DNA of 64,000 bases from an uncultured Dokdonia sp. (GCF_947496725.1 NZ_CANMDS010000003.1:372001-436000); one strand, 5' to 3'. Counted from the stretch's first letter, positions 9,801-18,862 are shown. A program made the numbers and translations. Notes: generated by a model from the sequence alone, not told the origin.

Positions 9801-12128
9801 TTACCTCAGTAAAGAGAAGTGACCTCGAAAGATACGACCACCCTGTAGCTCTACAAGATACCAATAGTCATTTCGCGGAAGCGTAGACCCTTTGTACTTC
9901 CCGTTCCATCCATTACCCATTGCACGTGATTGATACAGTTTCTTCCCAAAACGGTCAAATATGATAAACCTGACCGTAGTGGTGAGGTCTTGACCAGCAC
10001 CTTCAAGCTTCCAGGTGTCATTTATACCATCACCATTAGGTGTGAAATAGGTAGGGAAACCTATAACAGATAGCTCTTGGGTAACAATACCGCAACCATT
10101 AAGATCGCGTATAAATACGTTATATAAACCAGCGGATACGTTTTGAAAGGTAGATTCTTCTTGATAGGGACCTAAAATACTTCCCAAGGCATACTCATAA
10201 ACGCCACTACCTTCTGCAGTGATCGTTACGGTATTATTTTCTCCTCCGTCTACAACCGAAACATTAGTTATAGTTGCTGTACTTGATGGAGTTACATTAA
10301 TACTTCTTGACGACTCACAGCCATTAGCTCCTACGGCGGTTACGAGATAGTTACCCGGTTCATTAATCCCAATAGTTGATGTGTTATCTATAAGTAGCGT
10401 GCCATTGTGCTGCCAGGTATACTGTAAACCAGCAGTATTGCTTATTACTCCCGCACTAAGCGTTATAGTCTCAGGAAAGTTATTTAAACAATAAAAACGC
10501 AATTCATCATCGGCCATTACTGGTGGAGACAGAATAACTATATCTGCCGTTGTGATAGACAGGCACTGCCCATTATCATTAACACGGATATAAATGGTTT
10601 GATTAAAAGCCTCAGTGTTAGTAAATGAAGTAGTGATTTCCCCTTGCTGATTAAATGCAGCCTCCTCGTTCTCATAAAAGCTTACGGTTGCTCCTGCAGG
10701 CACTTGGTCTTGTACCTGTGATGAGAGCGTGCTTAAATCAATCTCTGTAATACCATCTATAAAACCATCTGTGTCGCACACTTCTAGTGAATCTAAAACT
10801 AGCGTACTATTGCCCGTAGTAAGCTGTACGCTAGCAATAGCACTACATCCTGATTGTGATGCAACACGTGCGTATACAACCTGGTTTGCTTGTGTGTTTT
10901 GAAATGTATTAGGATTTGCAATTACATTTACTTCACTTTCGGCATCTGTGAGGCTGTAATAAAATCCTGTTATGAAAAGGCTACTATCGTTTACTGTTAC
11001 GTCATCTAATGCGTCAAATAAGTTATACTGCGATAAGCCGTCTCCACTTGCATCACACTGCTGTAACGTACTATTAGAAACGGTAGGGTTCTGAGCAAAC
11101 TCTATTGTGACTTCTCCAAAGGCTTCACAACCATTATCAAGCGTAATCTCTACAGTATAGAATCCATCTTGGTTAACGGTAAGTTCATTAGAAGTTTCTG
11201 ATAGTGGTACACCGTCACGTTGCCACATAAATGCTGTTGCCAGAGGTTCATTTACTACAAGTGTGGTTTCTCCTGCACCGCATATGGGATTTCCCCCGGC
11301 TACGGTTCTGTCTGGACCTAAATCTGTACCTAACTGAAAACTTCCCGCCTCTAAAAAGACAGCAGAGTCAAATCTAAAGTTTTGCTCATCTGCTATTACT
11401 AGCTTAACTTGATAGTTTACATTAGGCTGTATAATTGCTTTTGCTTCAATGACTTTGGTTTGACCATTAAAGTTAATGGGTGCTGTGTTTTCATTAAAGC
11501 TTTCAAAGTAAAACTCGTTTATGGCAGGGCAGCCATTAGGTATTTCTGGATGTACGGTTGTAACCTTTACAGGGGTAGTTGTGTCTGGAACTAAGGCAAT
11601 ATTTTCATACCCTTGCTCGCCTTCTTCTCTTATAAGAAACCCAAATAAATCTGAAAAATTACAAGTGTTAGGATTGCCCTCTTGATACTCTTCTGAGGCA
11701 AATACATATCTAAAACGTACCTCTGAGGCTGTAGATTGAAAAGTAAACTCTAGTATAGTTGCGTTAGTCGTATTTTCTTCATCAAGTACAAACTCAAGAT
11801 CTGCATCTCCTAGCCAGTCTGGAGCATCATCATCACTGAGACTTGTGTTAGGACCTTGCACATTCTGCAATCTTCCGGTACTTAAAACAATACCTTCTTG
11901 AAGAGGGAAGTTACTACCGTTTGCATTAAAGTAGCCATAGCTCTGCTCCTGCCCTCCAAAATCTCCTCCTACAACGTTTGTGACCTGTATGTTTGAGATA
12001 CAGTTACTATCTATGAGAATATCTTCTATTAATTGCTGTGGAGTATATGTTTGACTATCTACCACCACATTTTGCGCTATGAGACTCGTAGATATAATAA
12101 GAAAGCAAAAAACTATAAAGTGCCGCAT
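9801..12128 (-). CDS. Secreted protein with choice-of-anchor L domain and type IX (type B) sorting domain
   Basis: A 775-residue exported protein. I place the start at base 12128 (MRHFIVFCFLIISTSLIAQ, a clean signal peptide) rather than at the longer open frame up to 12212, because a good promoter lies just upstream, between the two. After the signal comes a domain of about 250 residues with RFRYVFASEEYQEGNPNTCN and the surrounding pattern of the choice-of-anchor L family, then several Ig-like/PKD-like beta modules (about 270-680). The last 90 residues are the gliding-motility-associated type B C-terminal domain: YFTPNGDGINDTWKLEG, IFDRFGKKLYQ, GWNGKYKG. Such proteins are exported by the Sec system, then carried across the outer membrane by the type IX system and often form adhesins or surface filaments. 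Function beyond surface exposure is not visible. Confidence 0.88.
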   Translation of the reverse strand: MRHFIVFCFLIISTSLIAQNVVVDSQTYTPQQLIEDILIDSNCISNIQVTNVVGGDFGGQEQSYGYFNANGSNFPLQEGIVLSTGRLQNVQGPNTSLSDDDAPDWLGDADLEFVLDEENTTNATILEFTFQSTASEVRFRYVFASEEYQEGNPNTCNFSDLFGFLIREEGEQGYENIALVPDTTTPVKVTTVHPEIPNGCPAINEFYFESFNENTAPINFNGQTKVIEAKAIIQPNVNYQVKLVIADEQNFRFDSAVFLEAGSFQLGTDLGPDRTVAGGNPICGAGETTLVVNEPLATAFMWQRDGVPLSETSNELTVNQDGFYTVEITLDNGCEAFGEVTIEFAQNPTVSNSTLQQCDASGDGLSQYNLFDALDDVTVNDSSLFITGFYYSLTDAESEVNVIANPNTFQNTQANQVVYARVASQSGCSAIASVQLTTGNSTLVLDSLEVCDTDGFIDGITEIDLSTLSSQVQDQVPAGATVSFYENEEAAFNQQGEITTSFTNTEAFNQTIYIRVNDNGQCLSITTADIVILSPPVMADDELRFYCLNNFPETITLSAGVISNTAGLQYTWQHNGTLLIDNTSTIGINEPGNYLVTAVGANGCESSRSINVTPSSTATITNVSVVDGGENNTVTITAEGSGVYEYALGSILGPYQEESTFQNVSAGLYNVFIRDLNGCGIVTQELSVIGFPTYFTPNGDGINDTWKLEGAGQDLTTTVRFIIFDRFGKKLYQSRAMGNGWNGKYKGSTLPRNDYWYLVELQGGRIFRGHFSLLR

Positions 12129-12147
12129 TAGTAGTTTATGGATATTA

Positions 12148-12179
12148 CAAATGTAAATACTACTGCTTTTATATTGCAA
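12148..12179 (-). promoter_or_regulatory. Flavobacterial promoter for the type IX secreted protein
   Basis: On the minus strand TTG (12177-12179), a 21-nt spacer and TACATTTG (12148-12155) match the Bacteroidota TTG-N17-23-TAnnTTTG consensus. It lies 20 nt upstream of the ATG at 12128 and supports that start. Confidence 0.6.
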
Positions 12180-12224
12180 TGAACTTTTTAATAACAGAAA
12201 GATGGATCTCAAACGTAGGGTTAT

Positions 12225-12256
12225 AAAAAAAGCGAACTTAAAAGTTCGCTTTTTTT
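12225..12256 (-). terminator. Terminator downstream of the alcohol dehydrogenase gene
   Basis: AGCGAACTT / AAGTTCGCT hairpin (12231-12239 with 12242-12250), 2-nt spacer loop, with A and T tracts on both sides; it lies 15 nt beyond the stop of the gene at 12272. Confidence 0.85.
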
Positions 12257-12271
12257 AATTGTAATATGACT

Positions 12272-13318
12272 TTAACTCAATGATTCCATATCGATTACAA
12301 ATCGGTATTTCACATCGTTGTTTTGTACACGTTCATAAGCCTCGTTAATGCTAGACATATCTATCATCTCAATATCACTTACAATATTGTGCTCACCACA
12401 AAAATCAAGCATTTCTTGAGTTTCTTTTATGCCTCCTATAAGAGATCCAGCTACACTTTTACGCCCAGAAATAAGGTTACCGCCGTGCACATCTGGTAGC
12501 GGCTCTATGGCTCCTACCATACACATTGTACCATCTATGGCTAGCAGCTCTAGGTATGGATTAATGTCGTGGCTTACCGGTACTGTATTAAGAATAAAGT
12601 CAAAAGACCCTTTATGAGCTTTCATAGCGTCTTTATCTTTTGAGATAAGTACATCATCTGCGCCTAGTCTCCTTGCATCTTCTGCCTTTCCTTGAGAAGT
12701 TGTAATCATTACTGTCTCTGCTCCCATTGCGTGAGAAAATTTAAGTCCCATATGACCTAAACCTCCTAGACCTACCACCCCTACTTTCATTCCTTCCTTT
12801 ACACCCCAGTGATGCAATGGAGAGAAGGTTGTAATACCAGCACATAATAGTGGTGCTACTGCCTTTGTGTCAAGGTTTTTTGGGATGTTAAGTACAAAAT
12901 TTTGATCAACCACTACCTCTTGAGAATACCCTCCAAAGGTGTGCCCATCTGTATGCTTGTCTTTACTGTTATAGGTCCACGTAGCGCCGTTGAGGCAAAA
13001 TTGCTCTAGATCGCTCTCACAAGATGAGCACTCCTGGCAAGAATCTACTAGACATCCTACGCCTACTAGGTCTCCTTTTTTGAATTTTGAAACTTCGTCT
13101 CCTACTTCTATTACTTCACCTACAATCTCGTGACCAGGTACTACTGGGTACATAGATGGTCCCCAGTCACTGCGTACAGTGTGTATATCACTGTGACAAA
13201 CGCCACAATAGGTTATTTTAATTTTTACATCTGTAGGCAAGGTATCACGACGTTGTATTGTCATTTCCTTTAAATCTGCCTCTTTATCTTGAGCACCGTA
13301 TGCTTTTACTTCTGTCAT
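12272..13318 (-). CDS. Zinc-dependent NADP-type alcohol dehydrogenase (YahK / cinnamyl alcohol dehydrogenase-like)
   Basis: A 348-residue medium-chain dehydrogenase. The catalytic zinc site is visible as CGVCHSDIHT (Cys at about 38) and GHEIVGEV (about 62-69); the structural zinc has the four-cysteine loop CQECSSCESDLEQFC. The nucleotide-binding turn is GLGGLGHMGLKF. This arrangement and length match the YahK/cinnamyl alcohol dehydrogenase branch, which reduces a broad range of aldehydes with NADPH. The neighbour upstream is an Old Yellow Enzyme in the same orientation, 72 nt away with an interspersed palindrome in between; together they look like a detoxification pair for reactive aldehydes and enones, which is inference from family roles. 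Confidence 0.88.
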   Translation of the reverse strand: MTEVKAYGAQDKEADLKEMTIQRRDTLPTDVKIKITYCGVCHSDIHTVRSDWGPSMYPVVPGHEIVGEVIEVGDEVSKFKKGDLVGVGCLVDSCQECSSCESDLEQFCLNGATWTYNSKDKHTDGHTFGGYSQEVVVDQNFVLNIPKNLDTKAVAPLLCAGITTFSPLHHWGVKEGMKVGVVGLGGLGHMGLKFSHAMGAETVMITTSQGKAEDARRLGADDVLISKDKDAMKAHKGSFDFILNTVPVSHDINPYLELLAIDGTMCMVGAIEPLPDVHGGNLISGRKSVAGSLIGGIKETQEMLDFCGEHNIVSDIEMIDMSSINEAYERVQNNDVKYRFVIDMESLS

Positions 13319-13352
13319 AATATTTTTTTTAAACTAATTAGTTAGTGTTTTT

Positions 13353-13366
13353 GCTTTCGCGAAAGC
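13353..13366. repeat. Interspersed palindrome, copy 4
   Basis: GCTTTCGCGAAAGC in the 71-nt gap, 24 nt downstream of the ene-reductase stop. Confidence 0.9.
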
Positions 13367-13389
13367 GTAATTATAACCACTCTTAGGGT

Positions 13390-14490
13390 TTACTTACTTT
13401 CTTCAAGCGTTGGGTAATCTGTGTATCCTTCTTTACCCGGAGTATAAAATGTATCTTGATTTGGTTCATTAAGGGATGCATCTTTTTTAAATCGCGTTAC
13501 CAAATCTGGATTTGCAATAAATTTACGGCCAAAGGCAACAAGATTACCTTTATTATCTTCTAAGGCTTTATTTGCGCTCTGAGCATCATATCCTCCACTT
13601 AAGAGAAGTATACCGTTATAATTGTTACGTATATTAGTACGTATGTCATCTGGTAAAGCTGGCGCTCCCATAGAGCCGTGATTTACGAGGTGTATATAAA
13701 CTACATCTAGTTTTTCTAGCTCTTTTGATAGATAATCAAACGTCTCTTCTTGCCCTTCAAAAGGTCCTAAATCATTCATCGCCCCATTAGGAGATAAGCG
13801 TATCCCTACTTTATCTTTTCCTATAGCCTCAATAACTTTTGCAGTGACTTCTAGTGTTAATCTGCTTCTGTTTTCGGCAGAGCCTCCGTAATTGTCTGTT
13901 CTTTTATTTGTACCAGCGTTTACAAATTGGTCCAGTAAATAGCCATTTGCGCTGTGTACCTCTACTCCGTCAAAACCAGCTTCAATAGCATTTTTTGCTG
14001 CTTGTACATATTCCTCAATCACAGTATTAATATCGTCTTGAGTCATCGCGGTAGGCTCTGGGATTTCTAACTCACCCTTACCATCCACATACATCTTTGT
14101 ATCTTCTGGTTGTATGGCAGATGGTGCAAGTATTTTTGCCCCTTCTGGCATATTATCTGGATGCGAGATTCTACCCGTATGCATAAGTTGCATAAAGATC
14201 TTACCACCTTTATTATGAACGGCCTCTGTTGCAGGCTTCCAAGCTTCTACTTGATCACTATTATATATACCTGGTATGCGTGCATAGCCCACACCATTAA
14301 GTGAAGGAGCTGTTCCTTCTGTAATTATTAATCCAGCACCAGCGCGTTGCCCGTAATAGAGTGACATTATTGCTGTAGGTATATGCTCTTGCGTAGCTCT
14401 AGACCTTGTGAGAGGTGCCATTACTACTTTATTTTTAAGCTCTAGACGACTATTGCTAAGAGGAGATAATAGCTGGTTATTAATATCCAT
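13390..14490 (-). CDS. Alkene reductase, Old Yellow Enzyme family (NemA-like)
   Basis: A 366-residue FMN-dependent TIM-barrel enzyme. Motifs: KNKVVMAPLTRSRA near the N-terminus (FMN-binding), GAGLIITEGTAPS, FDGVEVHSANGYLLDQF and NKRTDNYGGSAENRSRL, all standard for the NemA / xenobiotic reductase branch, and FGRKFIANPDL near the end for phosphate binding. It uses NAD(P)H to reduce electron-poor double bonds or nitro-esters. The open frame extends to a TTG at 14508, but I prefer the ATG at 14490 because a TAnnTTTG promoter box overlaps the TTG. It is followed on the same strand by the alcohol dehydrogenase. Confidence 0.88.
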   Translation of the reverse strand: MDINNQLLSPLSNSRLELKNKVVMAPLTRSRATQEHIPTAIMSLYYGQRAGAGLIITEGTAPSLNGVGYARIPGIYNSDQVEAWKPATEAVHNKGGKIFMQLMHTGRISHPDNMPEGAKILAPSAIQPEDTKMYVDGKGELEIPEPTAMTQDDINTVIEEYVQAAKNAIEAGFDGVEVHSANGYLLDQFVNAGTNKRTDNYGGSAENRSRLTLEVTAKVIEAIGKDKVGIRLSPNGAMNDLGPFEGQEETFDYLSKELEKLDVVYIHLVNHGSMGAPALPDDIRTNIRNNYNGILLLSGGYDAQSANKALEDNKGNLVAFGRKFIANPDLVTRFKKDASLNEPNQDTFYTPGKEGYTDYPTLEESK

Positions 14491-14505
14491 AGTTTCTTTT
14501 TTTAA

Positions 14506-14513
14506 CAAATTTA
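14506..14513 (-). promoter_or_regulatory. Flavobacterial -7 box for the ene-reductase
   Basis: TAAATTTG on the minus strand, 15 nt upstream of the chosen ATG at 14490. No clear -33 TTG at the right spacing. Confidence 0.4.
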
Positions 14514-14697
14514 GAGCGTCTCAACGTGCTTCTCCGTTAACGCGTTGTTAAATGAAAATAAAGGGTTTCACAAAGAATTTCACTTTCGTGAAAATGGAAA
14601 CTCTCACTATTTAAGCCGAGCAATAGACAATAGATTATGTATTTTTAAAATGCGACAAGCATAGAAAAACAGATATATAATTTAAAATAATACAGTT

Positions 14698-14973
14698 ATG
14701 GCTACCAAAGATATGATCCTCAATAAACTGCAAATCCTCATAACTCAAGAATTTGATAGCCCAGAGCAGGCTTTTGCGTTTTTTGATAAAGATGGAAATG
14801 GCACACTCTCTAAAAGTGAAATCAAGACCCTGCTAAAAAAAGCTGAAATAAGCGGATTTATAAGATCTATCGTGGCAAATGCCTTAATAGATGGGTATAG
14901 CAAAGATGGAAATGATAATGTGAGCTGGGAAGAATTTAAGGCAGCACTTGATGAAATTAAAGATAAAGACTAA
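14698..14973 (+). CDS. Small EF-hand calcium-binding protein
   Basis: A 91-residue cytoplasmic protein without signal peptide. Residues 30-41 (DKDGNGTLSKSE) form a textbook EF-hand loop with ligands at positions 1, 3, 5 and 12. A second loop at about 68-79 (SKDGNDNVSWEE) has Ser at position 1 instead of Asp but keeps Asp, Asn and Glu at 3, 5 and 12. The spacing of about 38 residues between loops is the usual EF-hand pair. Function is unknown; it could be a calcium buffer or sensor. It stands alone, with divergent transcription from the ene-reductase upstream. Confidence 0.82.
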   Translation: MATKDMILNKLQILITQEFDSPEQAFAFFDKDGNGTLSKSEIKTLLKKAEISGFIRSIVANALIDGYSKDGNDNVSWEEFKAALDEIKDKD

Positions 14974-15052
14974 TGAGTTCACATTTTGTCCAATAGAGCG
15001 CATATTTTATTCCATTTTTTAGGAATAATTCCTAATAGTCAAAAATAAAGTG

Positions 15053-15060
15053 TAGTTTTG
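15053..15060 (+). promoter_or_regulatory. Flavobacterial -7 box before the exonuclease/GIY-YIG gene
   Basis: TAGTTTTG, matching TAnnTTTG, 10 nt upstream of the ATG at 15071, implying a very short leader. No -33 element is clear. Confidence 0.4.
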
Positions 15061-15070
15061 TTACTCAATT

Positions 15071-16471
15071 ATGACTGAGTTAGCACCTACATATCATTGT
15101 ATTATAGACGTTGAGACCACGGGTAAAGGAATAAACGGTAATCGCATTACCGAGTTTTGCGCCGTACGTCTTAAAGATGGAGAAATAATAGACAAGTTTA
15201 CATCGCTTGTAAATCCTGAGCAATACATTCCACCATTTATTACTAATCTTACTGGTATAGATGATGCAATGGTAGAAGATGCACCCCTCTTTGAAGAAAT
15301 CGCTCAGCGCGTTTTGGAAATTACAGAGGGTGCCATTTTTGTAGCTCACAATGTCAACTTTGACTTTAATGTGATTAAAGGAGAGTTTAAAAGACTTGGG
15401 GTTTCATTTGTGCGTAAAAAATTGTGCACGGTACGTCTTTCGCGCAAGCTTATTCCTAATTTATTTAGTTACTCACTAGGTAATCTTTGTGCGTCAATAG
15501 GGATTCCTCTTAATAACAGACACCGAGCAGAAGGTGATACAGATGCTACTGTTATTCTTTTTAAAAGGTTGCTAGATCTAGATGAGGGCAAAAAGGTTAT
15601 GAACGCATTTTTAAATGTACGGTCTAAAGAGGCTACATTACCTCCTCACCTACCTTCACGTATTATTCAAGAGCTTCCAGAAACGGCAGGTATTTATTTA
15701 TTTAAGGACCGTGCTGGTAAAATCATTTATGTAGGGAAAGCGATTAATATCAAGAAGCGCGTATTATCACATTTTTATGATAAAAAGAATAAGGAATATC
15801 TCCTAGGTCAAGAAACATATCAAATAGATTATGAAGTAACAGGTAATGAGCTTTGCGCACTACTTCTAGAGTCTGAATATATAGAACAGTATTTTCCAAA
15901 ATTTAATAGAGCGCAAAAAATGCCTGTGAGCACTTATGCTATTGTATCTTATGAAAATAGAAAAGGAATACTACAGCTAGCTGTTGCAAAGTCTAAGTAT
16001 CGTGCAAGTGCAACAGATAAAGTTTATACGAAAGCAAAAGCCACAGAGCGTTTAATGGAACTTTGTGACACGTATCACCTATGCGCCCGTTATTGTGGGT
16101 TACAAGCCACTTTTGGTCAGTGTTCACATTACCGTCTTAAAGGTTGTAAAGGAGTGTGTAATGACGAAGAAGCCGTCGCAAATTATAACGAGCGAGTACA
16201 TCAAGCACTAGCAGCTTATTACTCAGAAAATGAAACATATCTTATTAAAGAACGTGGCCGTACTGAAGATGAAACGGCTTTTATCTACATAGATAAAGGA
16301 GTTTATAAAGGTTTTGGTTTTGTGCCAGAGACAGAGCAGCTTAGTCATTTTGATGAAGTGGCTTCATATCTTAATCTTAAGAAAAGTACCTACCACACAG
16401 ATGTTATTTTGAGAAGTTACCTGCGTAGACATAAAAACCCAAGTATAATTCCCCTACCTATTTCTGCCTGA
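15071..16471 (+). CDS. DnaQ-type 3'-5' exonuclease fused to a GIY-YIG (UvrC/Cho-like) nuclease domain
   Basis: A 466-residue two-domain nuclease. Residues about 8-170 are a DEDD exonuclease: DVETTG (Asp13, Glu15), AHNVNFDF (His93-Asp98) and HRAEGDTDAT (His151, Asp156). Residues about 203-290 are a GIY-YIG domain: TAGIYLFKD followed by IIYVGKAINIKKRVLSHF, the pattern of the UvrC N-terminus and Cho. The C-terminal 170 residues have a cysteine cluster (CARYCG, CSHYRLKGCKGVC) resembling the UvrC/Cho cysteine region. The family is annotated as a DNA polymerase III epsilon-like exonuclease, but the GIY-YIG half suggests a DNA repair role. It is followed 1 nt later by a small unknown gene. Confidence 0.85.
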   Translation: MTELAPTYHCIIDVETTGKGINGNRITEFCAVRLKDGEIIDKFTSLVNPEQYIPPFITNLTGIDDAMVEDAPLFEEIAQRVLEITEGAIFVAHNVNFDFNVIKGEFKRLGVSFVRKKLCTVRLSRKLIPNLFSYSLGNLCASIGIPLNNRHRAEGDTDATVILFKRLLDLDEGKKVMNAFLNVRSKEATLPPHLPSRIIQELPETAGIYLFKDRAGKIIYVGKAINIKKRVLSHFYDKKNKEYLLGQETYQIDYEVTGNELCALLLESEYIEQYFPKFNRAQKMPVSTYAIVSYENRKGILQLAVAKSKYRASATDKVYTKAKATERLMELCDTYHLCARYCGLQATFGQCSHYRLKGCKGVCNDEEAVANYNERVHQALAAYYSENETYLIKERGRTEDETAFIYIDKGVYKGFGFVPETEQLSHFDEVASYLNLKKSTYHTDVILRSYLRRHKNPSIIPLPISA

Positions 16472-16472
16472 T

Positions 16473-16757
16473 ATGAACACCACATTAGATTATAAAACCT
16501 ACTACCTACAGCTACCTGATACACTAACACAAAAGTATCCAGAGCTCAATTTTGAGAACCACTGTTACTTGCGCATTGCACTAGACAATGTAGTAGGTAC
16601 AAAATGGGATAAACGTATTGCCCGGCCAGCTTATAAGAACTTATCTACAGAGCAACGCGCTCTTGTCATATCTTATTTGTCTACCTATCTGGATGATAAA
16701 AGCACACTATTGTCTCATAATATGATATCTCTCGCATACAGAGGTAAACTTGCTTAA
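16473..16757 (+). CDS. Small conserved-looking protein of unknown function
   Basis: A 94-residue protein that I do not recognise. Its ATG follows the stop of the nuclease gene by 1 nt, so it is almost certainly cotranscribed and translationally coupled. It has no signal peptide, membrane segment or known metal motif. Notable are NHCYLRIALDNVVGTKWDKR and a C-terminal part that looks helical. A role linked to the nuclease is possible only by position. Confidence 0.65.
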   Translation: MNTTLDYKTYYLQLPDTLTQKYPELNFENHCYLRIALDNVVGTKWDKRIARPAYKNLSTEQRALVISYLSTYLDDKSTLLSHNMISLAYRGKLA

Positions 16758-16812
16758 CTAGTCATAAGACGTATTTACTAAGAATTGTAAGGGGTGATAC
16801 CAGCATTAGTTG

Positions 16813-16820
16813 TAGTTTTG
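16813..16820 (+). promoter_or_regulatory. Flavobacterial -7 box before rlmF
   Basis: TAGTTTTG (TAnnTTTG) about 60 nt upstream of the rlmF ATG; the nearest TTG (16785-16787) is 25 nt away, slightly outside the usual spacing. Its place also argues against the longer rlmF start at 16820. Confidence 0.35.
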
Positions 16821-16879
16821 TGCTTCTTAAAAGCACAAGGAAATACTTAACTATTCTTATTGTGCTCAAATACAATTTT

Positions 16880-17728
16880 ATGCACCCAGATAATAAGAAT
16901 ATAGGTCCTTACCTCTTTAAACAATTACGTAAAGCAAATAAGGAGCTTGCACCTCATATACTTGAAACTAACAGAGGTATTCAAACCATAGATTTTTCTA
17001 ATCCCAAAGCTGTTTTAGAGCTTAATAGAGCCATCTTACTTAATGATTACTCTCTTAACTGGTATGACATACCAGAGGGATATCTGGCGCCTGCAATACC
17101 TGGTCGTGCAGATTATATCTTATATCTCAAAGACTTTCTTAATACAGATAAGCAAGCGCAAGGCCTTGATGTAGGTACTGGTGCAAACTTTATATATCCG
17201 TTACTAGGAGGATCATTATTTAACTGGAAAATGAAAGGTGTCGATATAGACCCAAAGGCCGTACAAAACGCAAATTTATTACTAGAAAAAAACACCCACC
17301 TCAAAGGTTTTCTCTCTGCTGTATACCAGCAACAAAGAGCTCAAATTTTTGAAGGTGCTATTCTTCCTGGTGAGCAGTATGACTTTACAATGTGTAACCC
17401 TCCTTTTTATAGCTCAGAAAAAGAGGCTTTTAAAGCAACTAAAGAAAAATCAAAAAACCTAAAGCTCAAAGAGGTAGAACGTAACTTTGCGGGGCAATCT
17501 AACGAGTTGTGGTGTAACGGTGGTGAGGCACTATTTATAAAACGTATGGTAAAAGAAAGTGTACACTTTAAAGATCAAGTAGGCTGGTTTACTACCCTAG
17601 TATCAAAAAGCGAGCACTTGCCTAAAATAAGAAAGCAACTAGAAAAACTTAAGGCAGAGCATAAAACTGTAGATATGTCTCAGGGTAATAAGAAATCAAG
17701 ATTTCTAGCTTGGCGTTTTAAAGAGTAA
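16880..17728 (+). CDS. rlmF: 23S rRNA (adenine-1618-N6)-methyltransferase RlmF
   Basis: A 282-residue SAM-dependent methyltransferase when started at MHPDNKNIGPYLFKQL; the frame is open to 16820 but that extension is unlike the family and overlaps a promoter box. SAM-binding motif I is LDVGTGANFIYPLLGG (about residues 96-111), and the catalytic amino-methylase motif is MCNPPFYSS (N-P-P-F). The N-terminal block with NPKAVLELNRAILLNDY and WYDIPEGYLAPAIPGRADY is specific to RlmF, which methylates A1618 of 23S rRNA. It acts in the cytoplasm on the ribosome. The gene ends exactly where the convergent lipoprotein gene ends. Confidence 0.9.
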   Translation: MHPDNKNIGPYLFKQLRKANKELAPHILETNRGIQTIDFSNPKAVLELNRAILLNDYSLNWYDIPEGYLAPAIPGRADYILYLKDFLNTDKQAQGLDVGTGANFIYPLLGGSLFNWKMKGVDIDPKAVQNANLLLEKNTHLKGFLSAVYQQQRAQIFEGAILPGEQYDFTMCNPPFYSSEKEAFKATKEKSKNLKLKEVERNFAGQSNELWCNGGEALFIKRMVKESVHFKDQVGWFTTLVSKSEHLPKIRKQLEKLKAEHKTVDMSQGNKKSRFLAWRFKE

Positions 17729-18232
17729 TTAGTGATGAAACTTACGGTCAGGTATGCTTAGTTCTTCACTCACAAGATAATCTGAGATTCTTCGTTTTTC
17801 ACCAAATTGTTTATGAGTATATGATAGGTGTAAAGAATCTTTACTAGCATAAAAGATTCTAAAATCCTTATAATCTTCGTCTATATGAAGGAGTTCTTTG
17901 AGTTTTACACTTGTTATTCTAATATGAGTATATCCTAGGCTATCTGTTATGACACTCCAGGTGCCAGATAATGATGGCCCACAAGATGGGTTCTGTGCAT
18001 TATTGTCTGTTACAGTGCCATTGCTATAAAAGCTTTGCCTGTAGTGTAAAAAGCAATCTCCCATATTCATACGGGTTTTACCATTGTACCTTTTGGCAAG
18101 TTTCCAAGTCTTTAAACTATCACCCGCGATAAGTTTTTTAATATCACTAGAAACCTCAAATGGAGTAGATTTCTCATTTGTACAAGAAGTTGTAAATAAG
18201 AAAATAACCAAGCATACTATTAATTTTTGCAT
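17729..18232 (-). CDS. Small lipoprotein, lipocalin-like fold possible
   Basis: A 167-residue predicted lipoprotein with signal MQKLIVCLVIFLFTTSC (lipidated Cys17). The mature part has WKLAKRYNGKTR, a run FYSNGTV, then GTWSVITDSLGY, a spacing of Trp, Asn-Gly and Gly-Thr-Trp that resembles the lipocalin-like domain of many Bacteroidota lipoproteins. I see no catalytic motif. It meets rlmF tail to tail with no gap, and the pseudouridine synthase begins divergently 57 nt upstream. Confidence 0.6.
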   Translation of the reverse strand: MQKLIVCLVIFLFTTSCTNEKSTPFEVSSDIKKLIAGDSLKTWKLAKRYNGKTRMNMGDCFLHYRQSFYSNGTVTDNNAQNPSCGPSLSGTWSVITDSLGYTHIRITSVKLKELLHIDEDYKDFRIFYASKDSLHLSYTHKQFGEKRRISDYLVSEELSIPDRKFHH

Positions 18233-18289
18233 TAATAAATATAAGAATTATAATGAATCCTATACTTTCGTTAGACTTTCTTACAATCT

Positions 18290-18862
18290 ATGCATAGACA
18301 CTTTAAATTGTTCAAACCGTATGGTTATTTAAGTCAGCTCATTACTAATGATGCAAGGCAAGCTCGTAAAAAAAAGTTTTTAAAAGAGTTTTATGATTTT
18401 CCAGAAGGCACAATGGCTGTGGGGCGACTTGATGAGCACTCAGAAGGTTTACTATTTATGACTACAGACGGTAAGCTGTCTCACACTATAAACACTTCTG
18501 GGGTAGAAAAAGAGTATTATGCTCAAGTAGATGGCGCTATTACAGATGAGGCAATTCTCGCATTAACTCAAGGAGTGGAAATAAGTGTAGAGGGTAAAAA
18601 ATATATAACAAAGCCCTGTAAAGCCAGACGTATAGATGGTGACCCTGGTTTTCCAGAACGTGCAAAAAAGATAAGAGACTTACGACACGGTCCAGCGCCG
18701 TGGATCTCAATTACCATTACTGAGGGTAAATTTAGACAAGTACGTAAGATGACTAGCGCGGTAGGTTTTGCTACACTACGACTTGTAAGAATAAGAATAG
18801 GCTCACAAACCCTAAAGGGTCTGGAGCCTAGCCAAGTTATTGAGGTAAAAGAATTACTTTAA
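18290..18862 (+). CDS. rRNA pseudouridine synthase, RsuA/RluE family
   Basis: A 190-residue protein without the S4 RNA-binding domain. It starts directly with FKLFKPYGYLSQ, the KP-Y-G strand of the family, and has the catalytic motif GRLDEHSEGLL with Asp48. The later GKFRQVRKM block is the second conserved RsuA/RluB/RluE motif. The short form without S4 matches RluE, which makes pseudouridine 2457 in 23S rRNA; the specific target is inferred. Its end overlaps the convergent cold-shock-domain gene by 4 nt. Confidence 0.85.
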   Translation: MHRHFKLFKPYGYLSQLITNDARQARKKKFLKEFYDFPEGTMAVGRLDEHSEGLLFMTTDGKLSHTINTSGVEKEYYAQVDGAITDEAILALTQGVEISVEGKKYITKPCKARRIDGDPGFPERAKKIRDLRHGPAPWISITITEGKFRQVRKMTSAVGFATLRLVRIRIGSQTLKGLEPSQVIEVKELL

